From: Cryobacterium soli
GTDB taxonomy: Bacteria; Actinomycetota; Actinomycetes; Actinomycetales; Microbacteriaceae
Reading direction: 5' to 3'
DNA: 64,000 nucleotides
Assembly: GCF_003611035.1 (NCBI RefSeq)
Contig: NZ_CP030033.1
Span: forward strand, 4,154,001 to 4,218,000
The notes below the pieces were generated by a model, which was not told the origin of the DNA, did no database searches, and worked only from the letters and a program-made list of their open reading frames with translations. Both the position numbers and the translations under genes were made by a program. This document shows positions 63,986 through 64,000 of the stretch, piece by piece (the first letter of the stretch is position 1; every line of letters begins with the position of its first letter).

Positions 63986-64000
63986 ATTGGTGCGTAGGGA

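Overview
The window is a high-GC actinobacterial chromosome segment. Gene content and order fit Microbacteriaceae, and a Cryobacterium-like genus is my best guess: an ilvD-ilvB-ilvN-ilvC block running on to serA, leuB and ilvE, a fused trehalose-phosphate synthase/phosphatase, a DUF222-HNH protein, a bioY-bioM-bioN transporter, and several start codons placed 6-7 nt after a TANNNT box. The family call is inference from gene content; I ran no comparison.

Layout. 1-0.4 kb: the 5' part of an IS3-type transposase, cut by the left edge. 0.6-9.3 kb: a LacI-regulated uptake locus with its own repressor, a peptide/opine-type (family 5) ABC transporter used here probably for beta-glucosides, an alpha/beta hydrolase and a GH1 beta-glucosidase. 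9.4-13.3 kb: a DUF7002-like protein, a ferritin-like di-iron protein, a small membrane-protein/Xre pair, and the divergent argO/argP-type exporter and regulator. 13.4-16.3 kb (minus): yceI, an ECF sigma factor, its zinc anti-sigma factor and an NmrA-like SDR, behind an ECF-like promoter. 16.4-20.7 kb: IclR, OhrR-type MarR and SigK-like regulators, a GntR/YtrA-type regulator with its membrane protein, and a second membrane-protein/YozG-type HTH pair. 20.8-24.8 kb: a DcuS/CitA-type two-component system divergent from a DctA-type dicarboxylate carrier. 25.1-28.4 kb: a proVWX-type osmoprotectant transporter. 28.5-34.9 kb: flavodoxin, hydrolase, the biotin ECF transporter, a GlsB-like protein, a GH15 enzyme and two small unknowns. 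35-41.8 kb: an ArsB/SLC13-type carrier, then TetR, an MMPL exporter carrying a fused degenerate ABC-ATPase domain, and YhgE/Pip.

41.8-59.3 kb: a sugar-isomerase-like TIM barrel, otsAB, branched-chain amino-acid synthesis (ilvD, ilvB, ilvN, ilvC, leuB, ilvE), serA, a zinc alcohol dehydrogenase and small membrane proteins. The carbon skeletons of Val, Leu, Ile and Ser are handled here in one stretch, although several unlinked genes are interleaved. 59.3-62 kb: a TetR gene divergent from a quinone-reductase-like MDR enzyme and a DJ-1/Hsp31-like protein, which looks like an electrophile-stress module. 62.2-63.9 kb: a DUF222-HNH endonuclease gene, followed by an intergenic repeat that runs to the right edge.

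The intergenic DNA is unusually rich in structured repeats: 74-bp tandem hairpins, a 72-bp-spaced direct repeat, 14-bp and 22-bp tandem repeats, a REP-like palindrome, and a dispersed element with copies at 41.8 and 63.9 kb. I saw no CRISPR array, rRNA, tRNA or complete prophage. The least ordinary protein is the MMPL-pseudo-ABC fusion.
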